Shown: in pieces, positions 41,368 through 50,446 of the stretch | How the letters are laid out: each line of letters opens with the position of its first letter | How positions within the stretch are numbered: position 1 is the stretch's first letter | Origin: Streptomyces sp. NBC_00775 | Lineage (GTDB): Bacteria; Actinomycetota; Actinomycetes; Streptomycetales; Streptomycetaceae | Direction of reading: 5' to 3' | Assembly (NCBI RefSeq): GCF_036347135.1 | Contig: NZ_CP108938.1 | Span: 6,448,001-6,512,000 of the forward strand | Length of the DNA stretch: 64,000 nucleotides | Translations under genes and position numbers: made by a program | Notes under the pieces: generated by a model | The model's database searches: none | Told to the model about the DNA's origin: nothing | What the model saw: only the letters and a program-made list of their open reading frames with translations

Positions 41368-42840
41368 CTACGGACACATCACCTGATCCCCCGTCACCAC
41401 CCCGAACTCCCCCTGATACGGATCCTCCGCCCGCACCCGCCTGACCTCCTTGAAGTCCGCCCCGGCGGTCACCTTCAGCACCGGCCCCTGCCCCTGGACC
41501 GCGCGCAGCTCGGCGCCGGGCAGCGCGGTCGCGAGGGACTGCGCCGAGCGGTCCCAGCCGGGGTCGTACGAGACGACGGTGCGCCGCAGAGTCCGGTCCA
41601 CCGCGCTGGTGGGCCGGTGCGTCGTACGGAACCCGGTGGCGGCGAGCGCGCTGTCGACCCGCTTGCCGAGGCCCGCCGTGGCCGTCCCGTTCTCCACCTG
41701 GACCTGGATCTGCTGCGGGGCCACGTCGACGCGCAGGGCCCTGGGCCCTGCCTTGTGCACCGCGAGCGGTTTGTCGTCGCGCAGCGCCTGGAAGAGCTTC
41801 TGCGACTTCGCCGGGTCCCACTTCAGCGTCGAACCGATGCCCTTCACGGCGAATCCCATCTGCCCGATCGGCACGGTCGTGAACTCCGACGAGGAGGGGG
41901 AGAAGTTCCGCATCGCCCGGCCCAGGTCCAGCAGCTCGTCCGTGCCGAAGCCCTTGTCGGCCCGCACCGAGCCGAGCACCGCCCGCGTCACGTCGCGGAA
42001 CCTCATCGGGTTCATCAGCACCCCGGACGAGGTCGCCTGCGAGACCAGCGCCGCCAGGAACCGCTGCTGGCGCTGCATCCGGCCGAGGTCGGAGGACCCG
42101 TCGGCGTGCCGCGAGCGGACGTACTGCAAGGCCTCCCCGCCGTTCAGATCGTGCGTCCCCGCCGCCAGATCGAGTCCGGTGTACGAGTCCTTCAGCGGCT
42201 GCGCGGTGCAGATCCGCACGCCGCCGAGGACGTCCACCGTCTTCATGAAGCTGGTGAAGTCGACCTCCAGATAGTGGTCGATCTTGACGTGGGTCATGTT
42301 CTCGACGGTCCGCACGGTCAGGTTCGGGCCGCCCTCCGCGTACGCCGCGTTGAGCTTGACCGGGTGGGGGCCGTGCCGCTCGCCGGTGGTCTCGTCGATG
42401 TGCGCGGGCGTGTCGGCGTACGAGTCACGCGGCAGGCTGACGATGCTGGCCCGCCCCCGGTCCTCCGAGATGTGCACGATCATGATCGTGTCGGTGCAGT
42501 GGCAGGGCGCGCCGCCCAGCCGGTACTTCAACCGCTCCGTCTCCGTGATCTTGTCCCGGCCGTCGGTGCCGACGAGCAGCACGTTCATGCCGTGGCCGGC
42601 CCGGGGGCGGTTCTTCATGTCCTTGAACGGGTCGACCCGGGCGATGTCCGCGTCCAGGCTGGTGACCACCGCGTGCCCGATGCCCGCCGAGGCGAGGACC
42701 ACCACGGAGAGGGTGGTCACCACCCGCATGGCCCAGCGCGGCTTCTTGCGCCGCACGGGCGGCTGCACAGGTGGCCGCCGGGAGCGGGACGGCTGCGGGT
42801 GGCGCTGGGGGCGGACGGGGGAGCGGGGCGGCGTGGACAA
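41368..42840 (-). CDS. LCP family protein 2 with LytR_C domain
   Basis: A 490-residue type II membrane protein. A basic Pro-rich cytoplasmic start leads to one TM helix (AMRVVTTLSVVVLASAGIGH). The LCP domain has MNVLLVGTDGRDKIT, ASIVSLPRDSYADTP, PVKLNAAYAEGGPNLTVRTV, DHYLEVDFTSFMKTVDVLGG and ALQYVRSRHADGSSDLGRMQ. The C-terminal LytR_C domain (about 370-480) has VQVQVENGTATAGLGKRVDS. The TTG complementary to 42838-42840 is preferred, because GGAGG lies 8 nt upstream; a GTG at 42849 is closer to the same site. Glycopolymer-to-peptidoglycan ligation is the known family role. It diverges from the glycosyltransferase gene. Confidence 0.92.
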   Translation of the reverse strand: MSTPPRSPVRPQRHPQPSRSRRPPVQPPVRRKKPRWAMRVVTTLSVVVLASAGIGHAVVTSLDADIARVDPFKDMKNRPRAGHGMNVLLVGTDGRDKITETERLKYRLGGAPCHCTDTIMIVHISEDRGRASIVSLPRDSYADTPAHIDETTGERHGPHPVKLNAAYAEGGPNLTVRTVENMTHVKIDHYLEVDFTSFMKTVDVLGGVRICTAQPLKDSYTGLDLAAGTHDLNGGEALQYVRSRHADGSSDLGRMQRQQRFLAALVSQATSSGVLMNPMRFRDVTRAVLGSVRADKGFGTDELLDLGRAMRNFSPSSSEFTTVPIGQMGFAVKGIGSTLKWDPAKSQKLFQALRDDKPLAVHKAGPRALRVDVAPQQIQVQVENGTATAGLGKRVDSALAATGFRTTHRPTSAVDRTLRRTVVSYDPGWDRSAQSLATALPGAELRAVQGQGPVLKVTAGADFKEVRRVRAEDPYQGEFGVVTGDQVMCP

Positions 42841-42850
42841 GGGGGACACC

Positions 42851-42935
42851 TCCGCGAGGCTGGACGGGGGATGCGTTCCGCGAGGACGCGGGAGGGATGC
42901 GTACCGCGAGGCTGGGCGTGGGGATCCGTGAGCAC
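42851..42935. repeat. Short direct repeat around CCGCGAGG, three copies
   Basis: TCCGCGAGG-like units with a trailing GGGGATGCG recur at about 42851, 42877 and 42903, giving a period of about 26 bp. They cover the LCP 2 ribosome-binding region and its upstream promoter area. Confidence 0.5.
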
Positions 42936-43004
42936 GGTAGGCCCATACGATCTGCGGCCCGGGCCTTAGGCCGGGCGGCGCGCGCCCGTGTCCCCCATTC
43001 GCGG

Positions 43005-43020
43005 TAACGTGACGTCCGAT
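43005..43020 (+). promoter_or_regulatory. Possible leaderless promoter of the glycosyltransferase gene
   Basis: TAACGT (43005-43010) resembles a -10 box and ends 8 nt before ATG 43019 with no ribosome-binding site between. The -35 region is not clear. Confidence 0.35.
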
Positions 43021-44050
43021 GAGCGAGAAGTCTGACGTGCGGCCCCCCGCCGTTTCTGTGATCATGCCCGTCCTCGACGAGGAGCGGCATCTGCGCGGGG
43101 CCGTCCAAGCGATCCTGGCGCAGGAGTACGACGGCGAGATGGAGGTGGTGATCGCCATCGGTCCGTCCTCGGACCGTACGGAGGAGATCGCCGCCGAGCT
43201 CGTACGCGAAGACCCGCGCGTCCACACCGTCCCGAACCCGACCGGTCGCACCCCGGCCGCGCTGAACGCGGCGATCAAGGCGTCCCGGCACCCCATCGTC
43301 GTACGCGTCGACGGGCACGGCATGCTCTCGCCGAACTACATCGCGACCGCCGTACGCCTCCTGGAGGAGACCGGCGCGCAGAACGTCGGCGGCATCATGC
43401 ACGCCGAGGGCGAGAACGACTGGGAGCACGCGGTCGCCGCCGCGATGACCTCGAAGATCGGTGTCGGGAACGCCGCCTTCCACACGGGTGGCGAGGCCGC
43501 TCCCGCCGACACCGTCTACCTCGGTGTCTTCCGGCGCGAGGCGCTGGAGCAGCAGGGCGGCTACAACGAGGAGTTCATCCGCGCCCAGGACTGGGAGCTG
43601 AACTTCCGGATCCGGGAAGCGGGCGGCCTCATCTGGTTCTCGCCCGAGCTGCGGGTGTCGTACCGGCCGCGGCCGAGCGTGCGCGCCCTTGCCAAGCAGT
43701 ACAAGGACTACGGGCGCTGGCGGCACGTCGTCGCCCGCTATCACGAGGGTTCCATCAACCTGCGCTACCTCGCCCCGCCGACCGCCGTGTGCGCGATCGC
43801 GGCGGGAGTCGTCGTGGGCGCCGCGCTGACCCCCTGGGGCTTCCTCGTCCCCGGCGGCTACCTCGCGGCCATCGCGCTCGGCTCGCTGCCCGCGGGCAAG
43901 GGGCTGCCGCTGAAGGCGCGCCTCCAGATTCCCGTCGCCCTCGCGACCATGCACATGTCGTGGGGCTTCGGCTTCCTCACCAGCCCGAAGGCGCTGGCCA
44001 AGAAGGTCATCGCGTCGCGGCGGCCGGCGGTGCTCAGCGGTTCCAACTGA
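43019..44050 (+). CDS. Glycosyltransferase family 2 membrane protein
   Basis: A 343-residue inverting GT-A glycosyltransferase. The nucleotide-sugar region is AVSVIMPVLDEERHLRGAVQ, the metal motif lies in VVRVDGHGMLSPNYIA, and the acceptor/base region is FIRAQDWELNFRIREAGG (ED-type aspartate). Later come SVRALAKQYKDYGRWRHVVA and two C-terminal hydrophobic segments (VCAIAAGVVVGAALTPWGFL, YLAAIALGSLPAG). This succinoglycan ExoA-like layout suggests assembly of an extracellular or wall glycan on a lipid carrier. It sits between LCP genes, whose products would ligate such a polymer. Confidence 0.9.
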   Translation: MSEKSDVRPPAVSVIMPVLDEERHLRGAVQAILAQEYDGEMEVVIAIGPSSDRTEEIAAELVREDPRVHTVPNPTGRTPAALNAAIKASRHPIVVRVDGHGMLSPNYIATAVRLLEETGAQNVGGIMHAEGENDWEHAVAAAMTSKIGVGNAAFHTGGEAAPADTVYLGVFRREALEQQGGYNEEFIRAQDWELNFRIREAGGLIWFSPELRVSYRPRPSVRALAKQYKDYGRWRHVVARYHEGSINLRYLAPPTAVCAIAAGVVVGAALTPWGFLVPGGYLAAIALGSLPAGKGLPLKARLQIPVALATMHMSWGFGFLTSPKALAKKVIASRRPAVLSGSN

Positions 44051-44077
44051 GCTCCTGCATATACGAGTTGAGCTCCT

Positions 44078-44131
44078 GTACAGACGAGTGGGGCCCCTCC
44101 CGGTTTCGAGAGGGGCCCCACTCGTCTGTAC
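44078..44131. terminator. Long bidirectional hairpin terminator
   Basis: A perfect 22-bp stem (44078-44099 with 44110-44131) and a 10-nt loop lie between the convergent glycosyltransferase and LCP 3 genes. Confidence 0.9.
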
Positions 44132-44141
44132 GTGCCGCCGG

Positions 44142-45926
44142 CTAGGACCAGATGTAGTCCGGGTCGACGTGCATGCACGCCTTGGTGTCCGTGCCCTTGT
44201 CCAGCTTCGCGGACGCCGGCGTCTTGTCGTCGTCCTCCGGCGCCGTGTACGTGGTGCCCGACCGCCAGTCGGCGCCGACGACCAGGGTGACCCCGGAGAC
44301 GTCCGTCGACTTCTTCACCGCGCTGAACGGGATGCCGAGGGACTTGGCGACCCGCTGGGCGTCACCCTCCAGGTCGGCGCTCGGATAGCGGATGACCGTC
44401 GTGGCCTCGGTGGTCGCCGTCGTCGTGTCGGCCTTGGCCTCGGTGAAGCCCTTGCCGACGAGCAGCTCGGTCACCGCGCTCGCGCGCCCGCTGACCGGGG
44501 CCAGCGTCGAGGTCCGGGTGCCGTTCTGCACCTGCACCGCGATCGCGTCGTCCGCCGCGGCCGGGTCGGACGAGGCCTTGTCCTTGGTGGTCTTCTTCTT
44601 GTCCTTGCCGTCCAGCGCGATGTCCTCGCGCAGCAGACGCCAGACCTTCGCCGCGTCGGTCGGCTTGGGCACCACCCGGCCGCTGGTGGGCGACAAGTAC
44701 TGCCACGGCATCGTCGTCATGCTGATGCGCTTGGTGGGGACCTTCTTCAGTTCCTTGCTCAGGTCGTACAGCTTCGTCACGGTGCCGAGGGCGTCGTCCA
44801 CGGTGAGCGAGGTGGTGGCCGTCTCCGCGAGCTTGCGCAGCTTGCCCGGGTTGCCGAGCGTGGCGTTCTCCCGCAGCTGGCGCACCATCGAGTTCATGTA
44901 CTGGTGCTGGGCCTTGGTCCGGGCTATGTCCGTGTCGTCCTCGAAGCCGTAGCGCGTGCGCAGCCACTGGAGGGCCTGCTTGCCCTTGATGGACGTGGTG
45001 CCCTTCTCCAGCTTCAGGCCGGAGCCGTGGCCGGTGGAGGTGTGCGAGTAGATGTTGGCGTCCACGCAGACCGGGACACCGCCGATGGCGTCCGCCATCG
45101 ACACCACACCCGAGAAGTCGACCATCATGAAGTGGTCGATGTGGATGTCGGTCAGCTTCTCCCAGGTGGCGACCGTGCAGCCGGGGCCGCCGCGGCCCAG
45201 CGAGTCGTTCGTCATCACGTTCGTCTCGGCCGCGTAGACCTTGCCGGTGTCCGGGTCCGTGCACTTGGGGATGTCCACCAGCGTGTCGCGCGGCATGCTC
45301 ACCACCGACATGTTGGAGCGGTCCGCCGACACGTGCAGCAGCATCTGGACGTCCGCGCGGGCCGGTGTGCCGAAGGTGTCCTTGGCGCCGCCGAGCTTCT
45401 GGTTCTCCGTGGAGTCCCGGGCGTCCGAACCGATCAGCAGGATGTTCAGCGGGGTCTGGCCCGCCGCGTTCGCCTTCGACTTGGCGGCCCGGTCCTTCGG
45501 GTCGCCGATGTTCAGGTCCTTCTTTTTGATGTTCGCGTTCAGGTGCTGGTAGTAGAGATAGCCGGCACCGGCGGTGCCAAGTATCAGGACCGCCAGGACG
45601 ATCGCGGACCAGCGCAGGATGCGACGTCTGCGACGCGGGCGCCCCCCGCCCCCGCGCCGACGGCCGCCACCGCCGCCGTGCCGCCCGTGGCCCTGCGGCT
45701 TCAGCGGCATCGTGTCGTCGGCCGCCGCACGGACTCCGTTGCCGTCGGCCGTCCGAGCCCCATGGCCGTCGGCCGTCCGTACCGAACCGTCGTCCACCCG
45801 GTGAACGGGATCACCGTTCTCGTCGTACAGACTGTCGTCCCAGCCGTGCGCACCGGCTCCGCCGGACCCGCCGGCGTGCCGGACGCGTGGTCGTGCTCCC
45901 TCCCCACGCACACCGCTTTGAGCCAT
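44142..45926 (-). CDS. LCP family protein 3 with LytR_C domain
   Basis: A 594-residue type II membrane protein, the largest of the five LCPs. The cytoplasmic part (about 105 residues) has repeated VRTADGHGARTADGNGVRAA and a Gly/Arg-rich patch before the TM helix (WSAIVLAVLILGTAGAGYLY). The LCP core has LNILLIGSDARDSTENQKLG, MSVVSMPRDTLVDIPKC, DHFMMVDFSGVVSMADAIGG and ALQWLRTRYGFEDDTDIART. It lacks the usual KLNAAYA, having AETNVMTNDSLGRGGPGCTV instead, as in mycobacterial-type LCPs. A LytR_C domain (VQVQNGTRTSTLAPVSGRAS) and a short tail follow. ATG 45926 is preceded by GGCGGAGAG. Confidence 0.92.
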   Translation of the reverse strand: MAQSGVRGEGARPRVRHAGGSGGAGAHGWDDSLYDENGDPVHRVDDGSVRTADGHGARTADGNGVRAAADDTMPLKPQGHGRHGGGGGRRRGGGGRPRRRRRILRWSAIVLAVLILGTAGAGYLYYQHLNANIKKKDLNIGDPKDRAAKSKANAAGQTPLNILLIGSDARDSTENQKLGGAKDTFGTPARADVQMLLHVSADRSNMSVVSMPRDTLVDIPKCTDPDTGKVYAAETNVMTNDSLGRGGPGCTVATWEKLTDIHIDHFMMVDFSGVVSMADAIGGVPVCVDANIYSHTSTGHGSGLKLEKGTTSIKGKQALQWLRTRYGFEDDTDIARTKAQHQYMNSMVRQLRENATLGNPGKLRKLAETATTSLTVDDALGTVTKLYDLSKELKKVPTKRISMTTMPWQYLSPTSGRVVPKPTDAAKVWRLLREDIALDGKDKKKTTKDKASSDPAAADDAIAVQVQNGTRTSTLAPVSGRASAVTELLVGKGFTEAKADTTTATTEATTVIRYPSADLEGDAQRVAKSLGIPFSAVKKSTDVSGVTLVVGADWRSGTTYTAPEDDDKTPASAKLDKGTDTKACMHVDPDYIWS

Positions 45927-45999
45927 CTCTCCGCCCTCCCCACCCTGCGCCTGACAAACGGGTCCGTCACGCGCCCTGCCGGACGCTTCCAGCGCCCGG

Positions 46000-46020
46000 C
46001 AGGACGCTTCTCGCGTCCTG
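46000..46020 (-). terminator. Hairpin downstream of LCP 4
   Basis: CAGGACGC-N5-GCGTCCTG, an 8-bp perfect stem, lies 29 bp past the stop of LCP 4 and upstream of LCP 3. A GGACGCTTC direct repeat at 45981 and 46002 overlaps it. No clear T-run follows on the leftward strand. Confidence 0.5.
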
Positions 46021-46048
46021 TTAGACGCCTGACAGACCCGTTAGGTCA

Positions 46049-47788
46049 TCAACTGGCGCACACCGTCTTGTCCGCCGTCGACTTGTCGACGTCGGGCGCC
46101 TTCGTCGGGGTGGTCATCGACACCCCGGCGCCCTTGAAGTCCTTGCCCAGGGTCAGCACGATCGCGGGCAGACCCTGTGAGTTCTTCTCGCTCTTGCCAG
46201 GCTTCATCGCCGAAGCGGACAGCCCCATGAGATCCGCCAGTTTGCGTGCCTGATCGGCCTGGTCGGGAGAGTACTCCAGGGTCGTCTTGCTGAGTGTTTC
46301 GTCAGCGTTTCCGAGCTGGCTGGATTTGAGCACGCCCTCATCATTCTGCAGCCAGTTAAGAGTTGCCTGTGCGGAGCCGGCATCGGCGCCGCCGTTGTAG
46401 ATGTCGACGCGGATGTCGGCGGCGGCGGAGCGGGTGCCCTTGAGGCGGGCGGCCACCGCGGCCTTCTCCTTTTTCTCCTTCTGCTTCACCGCGGTGAAGG
46501 AGACGTCGTTCTTGATGGCGTCGAAGACCTCGGGTGCCGTCGTCGGGTTGACGACGACCGTCGCGTGGACCTTCTCGGTCGGGTTGTCGATCACCGGCAC
46601 CGTGGTGAAGGTGATGTTCTTCGCCGGCACCTTCTTCAGCTCCAGGGCGATGTCCTTGAGCGTGCTCACCTTGCCGATGCCGGTGTCCACGGTGAGCGCC
46701 TTGGTGGCGGCCTCGGCCAGCTTTATCAGCTTGGTGGGGCTGGTGAGGGTGTTGCTGGAGCTCATCTTGCGCATCAGGGAGCCCATGAACTGCTGCTGCA
46801 CCTTGATGCGGTCGAGGTCGCCCTGGTTGCCGAAGCTGTGCCGGGTCCGCACGAAGGCCAGCGCCTGCTCACCCTCGACAACGGACTTGCCCTTGGGCAG
46901 CTTGAGCTTCGACTCCTTGTCGTTGACGGCGTGGGCCACGCAGACCTCGACACCGCCCACGGCCGTGGTCAGCGTCTTGACCGCGTTGAAGTCGACCATC
47001 ATGAAGTGGTCCGGTGCGATGCCGGTGACCGCCTTGACCGTGTTCATGGTGCAGCCCGGGTCGCGGCCCTCCTGGCCGAGGCTCGTGTTGAAGCGGACGT
47101 TCTGCGTGCCCCCGATGACCTTCGTGGTGCCGTCGGACTGAACCGTCGGGCAGTCCGGGACATCGACGATCAGGTCGCGCGGAATGCTCATCGCGGTCGC
47201 GTTCGTACGGTCCTTGGAGACGTGCAGCAGGATGTTGGTGTCGGCGTGCCCGACGCTGTTCTTGTCGCCGTAGCCCTCGTTGCCCTTACCGGTGCGCTTG
47301 TCCGTACCGATGATCAGGATGTTGAAGGCCTCGTCCTTGCTGAAGCCCTTCTTGCCCGCGCTGCCGATGTCCGTCGTGTTGACGTTGCCCTCAAGGTGCT
47401 TGAGGTAGGCGTACGCGGCGGCCGAGACGGCGACCAGCACGAAGGCCATGGTGCCGCCGGTCCACAGCAGTATCTTCTTCGCCTTCGACTTCTTGGGCTT
47501 CGTACGCCCCCGCCGGCGGCCCGGAACAGGCTCCGGCGGCTCCGCCCGGCGCCTGCGCGGACCCGGCACATCGCGGCTCGGGGTCTCGCGACCGGGAGCC
47601 TCGCGGTCCCGGCCGGGCGCGGTGCGGGCACGCGCTCCCGCGGGGGCGCTCCGCCGCGGTCTCGGTACCCCCCCTGACTGCGGTGCGGAAGGGGTCAGTC
47701 GCAGTTCGTATTCGCCGGTGCTCGGGTTGAGTACCCACTGGTCTGCGGGGTCGATGTTGTCCGCCCGCCCACGGCCTTGCGCGTCCAC
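46049..47788 (-). CDS. LCP family protein 4 with LytR_C-like domain
   Basis: A 579-residue type II membrane protein starting at GTG 47788 (GGAGGA about 11 nt upstream). Its N-terminus begins with a short conserved-looking module (ADQWVLNPSTGEYELRLTPS) before an Arg/Pro-rich linker. After the TM helix (GGTMAFVLVAVSAAAYAYLK), the LCP core has FNILIIGTDKRTGKGNEGYG, ATAMSIPRDLIVDVPDC, VRFNTSLGQEGRDPGCTMNT, DHFMMVDFNAVKTLTTAVGG and ALAFVRTRHSFGNQGDLDRI. The C-terminal LytR_C-like part has IRVDIYNGGADAGSAQATLN. It shares the GQEGxDPGCT variant with LCP 3, so those two are closest relatives. Confidence 0.92.
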   Translation of the reverse strand: MDAQGRGRADNIDPADQWVLNPSTGEYELRLTPSAPQSGGVPRPRRSAPAGARARTAPGRDREAPGRETPSRDVPGPRRRRAEPPEPVPGRRRGRTKPKKSKAKKILLWTGGTMAFVLVAVSAAAYAYLKHLEGNVNTTDIGSAGKKGFSKDEAFNILIIGTDKRTGKGNEGYGDKNSVGHADTNILLHVSKDRTNATAMSIPRDLIVDVPDCPTVQSDGTTKVIGGTQNVRFNTSLGQEGRDPGCTMNTVKAVTGIAPDHFMMVDFNAVKTLTTAVGGVEVCVAHAVNDKESKLKLPKGKSVVEGEQALAFVRTRHSFGNQGDLDRIKVQQQFMGSLMRKMSSSNTLTSPTKLIKLAEAATKALTVDTGIGKVSTLKDIALELKKVPAKNITFTTVPVIDNPTEKVHATVVVNPTTAPEVFDAIKNDVSFTAVKQKEKKEKAAVAARLKGTRSAAADIRVDIYNGGADAGSAQATLNWLQNDEGVLKSSQLGNADETLSKTTLEYSPDQADQARKLADLMGLSASAMKPGKSEKNSQGLPAIVLTLGKDFKGAGVSMTTPTKAPDVDKSTADKTVCAS

Positions 47789-48035
47789 GGTTGTCTGAAT
47801 CCTCCGTCGGGGCCACGCGGCGCCTTTCCCCCCTCTAAAGGCGCTCGGGTCTCGGTCAACCAGTGCGCGACCTCCAGGACGGACCTCGTGGCCGGGTGCA
47901 CCGGATCGCTCACACTATCCGCCCAGTTCAGCGTCGAGCGACGGCCGTGACAAATTCAACGCCCCTACAACTGGGCAATCCGCCCTATTTCTCAGAGACT
48001 TCTTAGCTCAGCAGTTCCCCGCCTTGGTGTGCGCT

Positions 48036-49361
48036 TTACCCGCAGGCGTCCTCGGCCGCCGTGTTCCCCCGGAAAGTCGGCGTGGGTTCGGGGGTGCCGG
48101 CCGGTCCGCCGGGCCGTTTTCCCCTCGACTTTCCGTCGTCGTGGGACTCCTCTTCGTAGTTGTACGAGGAGTCGTGAGACGAGCCGCGGGAGTAGTCGCC
48201 CGGGGAGTCGTACGCGCTTTCGCCTGTCGTATTGCTGCTCTTTGTGGCGGAAACCGCATTGCTGCTCTTTGTGGCGGATACCTCCGGAAGGGCGGCGGAA
48301 TCCTCCGGAAGGTTCTTCGAGACCACCAGCGGCGCGTCCGCCCGCAGCCGCGCGAAGAGTTCCGCCGCCGCGGGCTCCACGAGCTGGTCGCGATTCACGT
48401 TCAGGACGTACGACGTCCGGGGCACCGTCAGGAACTGCACACGTTCCGTGGGGATGTTGCGCATGCCGCGCACCAGGTCGTACAGCCCGCGCAGGCTCGC
48501 CAGTTCCGGGTCCGTGGTGAGCGACGAGGTGGCCGCGTCGAGCACGGGATAGAGCTTCGCCGGATTGAGCAGGACGTCATTGCTGCGCACCTTGTTGACG
48601 AGCGCGCCGAGGAACCGCTGCTGGCGGTCCATCCGGTCGGTGTCGCTGCCGTCGCCGATGCTCTTACGGGCGCGGACGTAGCCGAGAGCCTGCTCGCCGC
48701 TGAGCACGACCTTGCCCGCGGGCAGCTTCAGCTTGGCTTCCTTGTCGTCGATGGGTTCCTTCAGGCACACCTCGACACCGTCCACGGCATCGACCATGTC
48801 CTTGAACCCGTGGAAGTCGACGACCATGTGGTGGTCGACGCGGATGTTCGTGAGCTTCTCGACGGTCCGGATCGTGCAGGCCGAACCGCCCACCTCGAAA
48901 GCCGAGTTGAACATCGCGAACACCGGCTTGGTGCGGCTGCCGTCCGGCCGCCGGCAGCTCGGCATGTCCACCATCAGATCGCGGGGCAGCGAGACGGCGG
49001 TCGCGCTGCGCCGGTTCGCGGCCAGGTGCAGCAGGATCGTGGTGTCGGAGCGCTCGGTCCCGGAGTCCCGCCCGTACTTCTGGTTCCCGTCCCCCGAGCG
49101 CGAGTCCGACCCGATCAGCAGGACGTTCTGCGCGTCCCCCACCAGCGCGGTGGGCCGCTCCTTCTCGTACCGGGCGAGCTCGGCGGCGGCGGCCTCGTCC
49201 GGCGTGATGTTCGCGTTCAGCTTCTCGTACGCCGCCCAGCCGACCCCCACGGCGCCCAGCATCACGACGGCCACACCGATCGCCGTGTAACGCAGCCACC
49301 GCCGCCGACGACGTATGAGCCCGCCTCCGCTGGGCGACGCCCCGAGCCCGGTGTCGGTCAC
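48036..49361 (-). CDS. LCP family protein 5, C-terminal low-complexity tail
   Basis: A 441-residue type II membrane protein. A short basic N-terminus leads to TM (YTAIGVAVVMLGAVGVGWAA) and the LCP core: QNVLLIGSDSRSGDGNQKYG, ATAVSLPRDLMVDMPSC, MFNSAFEVGGSACTIRTVEK, DHHMVVDFHGFKDMVDAVDG and ALGYVRARKSIGDGSDTDRM. Instead of LytR_C it ends in a Ser/Asp/Tyr-rich tail with a duplicated SATKSSN, caused by a 27-bp DNA duplication at 48231-48278. I choose GTG 49361 (MTDTGLG), about 11 nt after GAGGGG; GTG 49373 would touch that site. The tail probably lies outside the membrane. Confidence 0.9.
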   Translation of the reverse strand: MTDTGLGASPSGGGLIRRRRRWLRYTAIGVAVVMLGAVGVGWAAYEKLNANITPDEAAAAELARYEKERPTALVGDAQNVLLIGSDSRSGDGNQKYGRDSGTERSDTTILLHLAANRRSATAVSLPRDLMVDMPSCRRPDGSRTKPVFAMFNSAFEVGGSACTIRTVEKLTNIRVDHHMVVDFHGFKDMVDAVDGVEVCLKEPIDDKEAKLKLPAGKVVLSGEQALGYVRARKSIGDGSDTDRMDRQQRFLGALVNKVRSNDVLLNPAKLYPVLDAATSSLTTDPELASLRGLYDLVRGMRNIPTERVQFLTVPRTSYVLNVNRDQLVEPAAAELFARLRADAPLVVSKNLPEDSAALPEVSATKSSNAVSATKSSNTTGESAYDSPGDYSRGSSHDSSYNYEEESHDDGKSRGKRPGGPAGTPEPTPTFRGNTAAEDACG

Positions 49362-49492
49362 GTGTCGGTCCACCCCTCATGGCGTACGAGCGTGTCGAAC
49401 TGCTCTTACGACCATGGCTCGGAGGAGGCGGGTAGGGGGGCCTTTGATGGGCCGAACGGATGACTCAAGGGGATGGCGGCCCCCTTGCTTCT

Positions 49493-49570
49493 AGGGGCGC
49501 GGGGCTGTGCCGATATGCGGCTCCGCCGCGTGGGCGCGACCAGCCGCAGACGGCCCGCAGCCGACGAACA
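49493..49570. repeat. Streptomyces intergenic palindromic repeat (GGGGCGCGGGGCTGTG type)
   Basis: A copy of the dispersed GGGGCGCGGGG element, followed by CCGATATGCGGCTCCGCCGC (with the hairpin GCGGC-TCC-GCCGC at 49517-49529) and CGTGGGCGCGACCAGCCGCA. It sits between LCP 5 and the TIGR03089 gene end. Confidence 0.7.
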
Positions 49571-49585
49571 ACCCCCACGGCTCCC

Positions 49586-50341
49586 TCAGCGAGCGGTCGC
49601 GGTCACCCGCTCACTCTCCACCCGCTTGGCCACCGCATCCTCCCCGAGCTGATCCAAATGGCGGCACAGCACCACGGACCCCCCGGTGGCGAGCGGCGCG
49701 TACAACCCGGCGCTGAGCCCCTCCCACGTGTCATAGGGGAGCGCCGACAGAATCCGGGACCCCGGCCCCGTGAGATCGAACCCGGGGGCGTCGGCCCGAG
49801 CCCGCTCGACAACCTCGGCCCCCGTGTACTCGGCCCCGGCGACGATCAGCGCCGGCTCCTCCGGATCCACCGGCGCGTACGGCTGGAACCGATCCCCCTG
49901 CGTCGGCACCTCGACGGCGTAGTCGGCGTACCCGGCGGGCGGCGTCGGGAAGCGGCGCCCCAGCGGTGCGAGCGAGAGGGCGATGCGCTCGCCGGAGCAG
50001 GCGAGCCCGGCCTCGAACGCGCCGGGCCCGGCGACGACGTGGTCCGCCGCGGCCGGGTCGCCCCCGACATCGGCGATGACGCCGACCGAGGAACAGGCGA
50101 GCAGCCACGCCGCCGTCTGCCAGTGCGCGGGCAGCAGCAGCGCGACCCGTTCGCCGGGCTCGGCGGACAGCTCGTTCTGGAGCAGATTGGCGGTCTTGGC
50201 CACCCAATTGGCGAAGGTGGCCACGGACAATTCGACACGTTCGCCCGTGGCGTCGTCGTAGAAGGTCACCAGGGGGCGCGCGGGGTCCGCGGCGAGCGCG
50301 GATCGCAGCAGGTCGGCGGGGGTGCGGTCGGTGGCGTTCAC
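49586..50341 (-). CDS. TIGR03089 family protein (AMP-binding-like fragment)
   Basis: A 251-residue actinobacterial protein resembling the N-terminal part of acyl-CoA synthetase/AMP-binding enzymes. It begins TPADLLRSALAADPARPLVT and shows ELSVATFANWVAKTANLLQN, PGERVALLLPAHWQTAAWLL, GFDLTGPGSRILSALPYDTW and GLYAPLATGGSVVLCRHLDQ. The C-terminal adenylation subdomain is absent, so ligase activity is unlikely. GTG 50341 is preceded 7 nt upstream by TACGCT and no ribosome-binding site, suggesting a leaderless message. Its place between an LCP gene and a nucleotidyltransferase is conserved in actinobacteria such as mycobacteria. Function is unknown. Confidence 0.85.
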   Translation of the reverse strand: MNATDRTPADLLRSALAADPARPLVTFYDDATGERVELSVATFANWVAKTANLLQNELSAEPGERVALLLPAHWQTAAWLLACSSVGVIADVGGDPAAADHVVAGPGAFEAGLACSGERIALSLAPLGRRFPTPPAGYADYAVEVPTQGDRFQPYAPVDPEEPALIVAGAEYTGAEVVERARADAPGFDLTGPGSRILSALPYDTWEGLSAGLYAPLATGGSVVLCRHLDQLGEDAVAKRVESERVTATAR

Positions 50342-50446
50342 GCCGGCAAGCGTACGCGGGGGCGGCGCGCGGGACCGGCCGCCCGCGCCACCGGTTCGGA
50401 CGAGCGCCCCCCGACGGTCCGTCAATTCCCCGATGGACAGATATGT

